Source: Adiantum capillus-veneris (taxonomy: Eukaryota; Streptophyta; Polypodiopsida; Polypodiales; Pteridaceae). Taken from it: DNA of 64,000 nt. Shown here piece by piece: positions 59,147 through 64,000 of the stretch. How positions within the stretch are numbered: position 1 is the first letter of the stretch; every line of letters begins with the position of its first letter. Made by a program: the position numbers and the translations under genes. The DNA lies in assembly GCA_014529385.2 (NCBI GenBank), contig CM043945.1, forward strand, positions 140,344,241-140,408,240, read 5' to 3'. Below the pieces are notes generated by a model that was given only the letters and a program-made list of their open reading frames with translations, ran no database searches and was not told where the DNA came from.

Positions 59147-61140
59147 AACTTCTTATCCTTATAAAAGGATATGTCTAATCATTAGGTAAATGATTAGAAA
59201 GCTAAACGTAACCTTTGTATTCAACCGTAACCTATCTAAAGTTAAATTTGTAGTCTTAATTGATAAATTCTTGACCTAGTAATTTCTTTTTTGCCTATAT
59301 AAATATGGTAACTTTTTCCAAGGCTTTCCTAAGGGTTTTCTAAGCTCTCATAATTTTCTGATAATTTTCTATATCTTTTTCCTAATTTTTCCATCGAATT
59401 TTAAGTTTGGAATCTGCCTATTTTGAGCTTAATATTTATTCTATTTTCTTTATCTTAAAGATTTCATTTTCTCAACTTTATATCACAGGTTTACAGTTAC
59501 TATAATTTTCTTAAAAACTTTTGATCGCAAAATCTATTTATTTTAATTAATCTTTTGCTAAAAATAGGACTTTTGGTCAATTATAATTTTCTAAACTCAC
59601 TAGTTACCTATGGTATAATAATCACAAGTAGATAAAAATATTTGTAATGTTTGGTAATTATCTTTTGATTTTCCAACTTAAGTATCTAATTTCCATCTTT
59701 AATTCTTAGCTCAAATTGGTATAATTTGACTTAGATAAATATCTATACTAATTTTCTAACCTGGACATAATTATCACGGCCTCCGTATCATATGAGCTAG
59801 CTTTCATAAATAGCATGTAATCATATAACATGCTTTACTAATTTCCCCATTTAAATTTTAGCTAGATTTAGTATAATCTAGCCTTGACATAATTATCACA
59901 CTTTTTTTAGGATGTAATAAAGCTCTAACAAATAGAATATAATCATCTAGCATGATTTACTAATTTCTCCCTTTAATTTTTCTCAAATAAAAATGATTTT
60001 TGACTATGATAATTAGCTAAATCAATTTTCTATGGCAAAGCTAATTATCACAGCTTTTTAATGATGTATTCTAACTTTGAAAATTATCCTAAAGCTATAT
60101 AATCTAATTTACTATTTTCCCCCTTTAATTTACCTTAAAAAATAGGGTTTTTGACCAAGATAATTATCTACACTAATTCTCTGTGGTTAAGATAATTATC
60201 ACAGCTTGCTAATGATGTATTTTAACTCTGAAAATGATCCCAAAGCTATGTAATCTGATTTACTAATTTCTTCCTTTAATGTATTTTCAAAAATAGGGGT
60301 TTTTAAGTAAGATAATTAGCTAAATTAACATAATTAGCTTAATTAACTTTCTGTGGCTAACTAATTAGCACGGGTCTTTAATTATACATTCTAACTCTGA
60401 AAATTATCAGCTATCTCATCTATTTTACTAATTTTCCCTTTTCATTTATCTTCAAAAATAGGATTTTGTTGACTAAGATAATTAGCTAAATTAATTTTCT
60501 ACGGCTAAGCTAATTATCACGACTTGTTCAACATGTAAACTAGCTTTGATAAACAACACATAATTATTTAACATGATTTTCTAATTTCCCCCTTTAATTT
60601 ATGACTAAAAACAGTTAATTTTAGCTTAATTAAATATTTAAATTATTTATCTATTAATAAATAATTTACCGCTTGTTTCTATCAGTATTTTCTAACTGAG
60701 ATAATCAACTTAAGAATTTTTGAGCTAATTAAATAGATTTTCCATCAGTTTTTTTGATTAAAAACAGATAATTTTTCCCTAATTAATTATTAAAACTAAT
60801 CAAAAAATTAAGAGATGATTTTTGTAACATCTTGTCACTCTAATACAGCTCTAATAATTATCTTAAACTAATATAAGTTTAATTAGTATAATTACCATTA
60901 ATTTATCACCAAAAAGATTGATTTCAGTCCTAATATGGTTTAATAATTAATTAGATTAATATCCCTAATCTTAATCTAAATAACCAGCAAAGTATTAAGA
61001 ATTAAGAGAGTAACTTAGAGTGTAAATAAGTTTAATCTTCTTAATTAATTGGATTAAACAAAAAGAAGATAAATTAACATAATTTTGCTAATTAAAAAGG
61101 AATTAAGCTAATTACCGTGGAATAATCAACTAGAGTTTTT
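59147..61140 (-). repeat. AT-rich leader with ~150-bp degenerate tandem array
   Basis: Between about 59690 and 60600 a unit of about 150 bp recurs six or seven times. Its anchor is TTTACTAATTTCCCCCTTTA, at about 59833, 59955, 60107, 60259, 60424 and 60577, with intervals of 122, 152, 152, 165 and 153. A second shared motif is GCTAATTATCACAGCTT. Units are considerably diverged. No coding frame is present in the whole 2 kb. Confidence 0.65.
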
Positions 61141-61738
61141 GCTCTCTAGTGATTTTTGAGTAGATTTCTCGCTAGGTATGAGAGAAATGGCCAGGACTCC
61201 GAGTCTCCCTTTTTTGGTGGTGGGGGGGGGGGAGGGGGCTTTTTATAGGTTTTTAGGGCTCCTGAGCTGATTCTGGTAGGTTCTTGCACCTCAAGCTAGC
61301 CCCTAGCTCCCCCCTAGCGCCTCCTGTTGCTAAATCTACCCTGGAATAGTTCATCATTGTCCCACACAGTCCCCCCAGATACACAGAATTGATTTGCTAT
61401 TTTTTGACTTTTAATGATTAATTTTGGAATTATCTACAATTATCTGTAAATATCTAAGAACTTTAGGATAAAAGTCTTTTACAGTAATGATTACTAAAAC
61501 GTTACAATTTTATTTAATTAACTTAATCAACAGTGTAAACTTCCAGGGGCCATAACTATGACAATTTTTATCAAAAATCAGTTTTGAAAATTTCTAGCCT
61601 GGGGTTTGCTGTGCTTAAGATTTAAAACATTCCATTTTTTATTGCTCTCGATATAGTGTTTTTACCTGATTGCCTGATCAATGCTTTTTCCTAAAGCTTG
61701 TGTTCATTCGCGACAGCTAGAAAGGTGGAGACCTTACA
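61141..61738 (-). repeat. Gypsy LTR, minus strand
   Basis: Begins TGTAAGGTCTCC at 61738, right after a polypurine GTTGGGGTGAT. It has a TATA element (ACCTATAAAA, 61250-61241) and a 12-base G run near 61221-61232 on the plus strand. The 3' boundary is not determined. A gag start follows at 59146, as in the 29.8-31.5 kb segment. Confidence 0.55.
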
Positions 61739-61740
61739 AT

Positions 61741-62126
61741 CACCCCAACTTAAGAATTTGAGATGCCCTTATCTCAACCGAAACTGGGAAAGTCTCTGAG
61801 AAAAAAGGTTTCATTTTTCCAAGTGGCATCTTCAGTGGGATAATCTTTCCACTTTACCAAGTGTTACTGATGACTCTAAGAGTTCTTTCTAGTTTCAAGG
61901 ATTCAATCTGGTTGGAGTTACTTTCTAGTCAGTTTTTCCCCAAGAAACTCTTAGTGTTGAGCCCATCTTAAAAACCTTTAGAAACCATTTGTATCATCTC
62001 AAAGTCCAGGTTAAATCAATTCCATAAAAGATCCATATATCCACCTTGTCAACATGAACGCGCTCGGTCTAACTGACCATTCAGAGCAATCAGCGTTCGA
62101 CAAGTATCATGTATTCCAGCTTTGCC
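61741..62126 (-). pseudogene. Gypsy pol 3' end with chromodomain
   Basis: The minus strand at about 61860-61800 reads KWKDYPTEDATWKNETFFLR and then DFPSF. This is the typical chromodomain end of a chromovirus integrase, directly followed by the polypurine tract and LTR. Upstream parts are scrambled, and the region is cut at 62127 by a copia 3' LTR. Confidence 0.7.
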
Positions 62127-62353
62127 TGTTGGAATTAGGGTTGCAGAGAAACACACACAGCTTGGAGAACACGAAGGAAGCTCAAGGCACACAATAGAGA
62201 GTGTATAACTTAGTGTGAAATGGAAAGATAGATAGCCCTAGAGTGATGGGAGTATATACAATGCTTGGGGGAAAAAACCTCCTAAAGAGGGAAAAAATGC
62301 CCCGGCGGTCCTAGTGTGTTCACACACATCACTACCACATGTATATGGTAACA
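62127..62353 (-). repeat. Copia 3' LTR (227 bp)
   Basis: On the minus strand it starts TGTTACCATATAC right after a polypurine GGGGGGATT and ends ATTCCAACA, giving TG...CA termini. A TATATAC core-promoter-like element lies near 62258-62250. Its partner LTR is outside the window. Confidence 0.7.
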
Positions 62354-64000
62354 AATCCCCCCTGGAGTGATGCGGTGAACGAGAGCTGGCACATGAGTAA
62401 AGGGAAGTGCCATACCTTGAGGACATGATCAGTTCACAAAGGGGAGTAAGCCCAAAGCTTTGCGGAAAGCTTCAAGCTTCTCATGAGACAATGCCTTTGT
62501 GAAAAGATCTGCGAGGTTGTCCTGTGTTGGCACATAAGCCAAGCTGATCTCTCCTGCTGAGAGCCTCTCCTTGACATAGTGGTAATGCACCTCAATGTGC
62601 TTTGTGCGAGCATGAAAAACTAGGTTCCTCGCAACTGCCAATGCACTCTGACTGTCAGTGTAGATAGTGTTGGCAGTGTTCTGTCCAACACCCAAATCAA
62701 ACATAAGGCATCTGAACCATACACACTCAACCGTAGCTGTGAAGACTGCCCTGTACTCAGCCTCACAACTCGAAGTGGCCACAGTAGGTTGCTTCTTGCT
62801 CAACCGTGATATACATGAACTGCCAAGCATGAAACAAAAACCACTTGTGGACATTCGCGTGTCAAAACAACCAGCCCAATCTGAGTCCGAAAAAGCATGT
62901 AAGTCTAGCGGCAATGATCCCCCCTTGGGATAAAACAAGCCAAGATGTAAAGTGCCACTAAGGTAGCGGAAAATCCTCTTGACAGCCTGCCAATGCTTAG
63001 ACCCTGGGCTATGCATAAATCTGTTGACCTGTGAGACTGCAAACTGAATATCTGGCCTCGTGTTGCATACATAAATGAGGCAACCAATAGCAGTTTGGTA
63101 AAGAGTGACATCAGAAGGATCGCCAACATCATGTAGACTCAACTTCAAACCTGTTTCCATGGGAGTGGCAATAGGTTTGCAATCCTCAAGTCCAAACTTA
63201 CATAGCAATGTCTCTATGTAACTTTTCTGACACAAGGCAATACCACCATCACACTGCTTAAACTGTATACCCAAGTAATGATGGAACAACCCCAAATCTT
63301 TCATCTTGAAAGTAGCATTCAAATCAGCCTTAAATTCAGCAATATGTCTCTCATTTGGTCCAGTGATCAGCAAATCATCAACATAAAGAACCACAATGAG
63401 AAGTACATCACCCTCACGCTTTACATACAATGTGCTTTCTGTTGGACTGTTACGAAAGCCTTGTTTGACCAAATGAGTTTCAGCTTTCTCATACCAAGCA
63501 CGAGGAGATTGCTTCAACCTATACAAATCCTTGTTACATTTGCACACTTTGTCCTCTTGTCCTTTTATGACAAAACCGCGAGTCTGCGTTACATAAACTT
63601 CCTCAAATATGTCACCATTCAAGAAAGCAATAACAATGTCTGATTGATGTACATCCCAACCAAAATGAGCTGCCAATGCACATAGAAAACGCACAGTAGT
63701 CATACGACAAGTGGGAGAAAAAGTCTCTTCATAATCAATGCCTTTTTGCTGTGCATAACCCTTTGCAACAAGTCGATCCTTATGGCGATCGATCTCACCA
63801 TCCGGCTTGCGTTTCAACTTGTAAACCCACTTCGTACCAATGGCCTTTTTGCCAGGAGGCAAATCACATAAAGTCCATGTGTCATTTTCTATAAGTGCAT
63901 CATATTCTGATTGCATGGCAGCCATCCAATTTTCTGAATTCTGTGCTTAATCAAAAGACAGAGGCTCTTCAACATCATGTAAACTAGACACAGCCAAAGC
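62354..64000 (-). CDS. Ty1/copia pol, C-terminal half (RT-RNase H)
   Basis: A 498-codon uninterrupted minus-strand frame (63925-62429) runs on beyond a single TAA near 63948, upstream of which the same frame continues to the window edge. RT blocks are: WTLCDLPPGKKAIGTKWVYK, GIDYEETFSPT, DVHQSDIVIAFLNGDI (the usual DVKTAFLNG with changes), and catalytic VVLYVDDLLITG at about 63395. RNase H includes FSDSDWAGCFDTRMSTSGFC, SSCEAEYRA, DSQSALAVARN and HARTKHIEVHYHYVKE, ending LADLFTKAL. With its LTR next door, one stop and no frameshift in 1.5 kb, it is the youngest-looking element here. It cannot be judged active because the 5' half is missing. Confidence 0.9.

Noticed and set aside
62238-62426. 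Minus-strand 62-codon frame after the copia stop
   Set aside because: Lies across the polypurine tract and LTR; not coding.

Overview
The window is nuclear DNA from a plant with a large, repeat-dominated genome. The evidence is one intact spliced chalcone synthase gene (about 44.6-46.2 kb, minus strand) with plant-type introns, surrounded by decayed Ty3/gypsy chromoviruses and Ty1/copia elements of plant type, long CT/GA/C tracts and AT-rich satellites. The chalcone synthase has a second intron, unlike the usual one-intron seed-plant gene. With the low gene density this makes me favour a non-seed land plant (fern, lycophyte or bryophyte), but the species cannot be fixed from sequence alone. 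No bacterial-style operons, rRNA genes, intact tRNA genes or CRISPR arrays are present.

Layout. 0-2.7 kb: a gag relic and an unrecognised two-exon pseudogene. 2.9-6.3 kb (minus strand): a decayed histone H3-like gene (starts MARTKQTARR; C-terminal half of the histone fold clear), then exons resembling a C48/Ulp1-type cysteine peptidase, split by an internally deleted gypsy element. 6.5-7.2 kb: a tandem array of ~76-bp units, each a near-perfect palindrome. 7.6-16 kb: an unrecognised split gene with a 7-kb non-autonomous copia-type LTR element (LTRs 8716-9151 and 15258-15723) in what looks like one of its introns. The element has no gag-pol and instead carries a ~0.9-kb tandem duplication, long CT and C runs, a SINE-like tRNA-derived head and an antisense 70-codon open frame. 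16.2-18.9 kb (minus): fragments of an unrecognised multi-exon gene. 19-24 kb: AT-rich, mostly non-coding.

24-38.6 kb is a patchwork of gypsy and copia relics on both strands. It includes two copies of one gypsy pol that start at the same internal breakpoint, and an LTR-leader-gag segment fused behind another element. 38.6-44.5 kb has little coding content: a microsatellite, a duplicated retropepsin-like block and a GC-rich repeat. After chalcone synthase, 47.5-56.5 kb is one long gypsy element with both LTRs. A second gypsy element (LTR at 51177) is nested inside its reverse transcriptase.

57.4-58.7 kb is a 1.34-kb element with terminal inverted repeats flanked by TTAA on both sides, the signature of a piggyBac-type transposon, which I would not expect in a land plant. 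59-62 kb holds another gypsy LTR/leader/gag-start segment with an AT-rich ~150-bp tandem array. 62.1-64 kb is the 3' half of a rather young copia element (498-residue open frame plus a 227-bp LTR) running off the window edge.

Apart from chalcone synthase, which would make naringenin chalcone for flavonoid synthesis, I see no gene here I would call functional with confidence. Most of the window records repeated insertion, deletion and capture by transposable elements.
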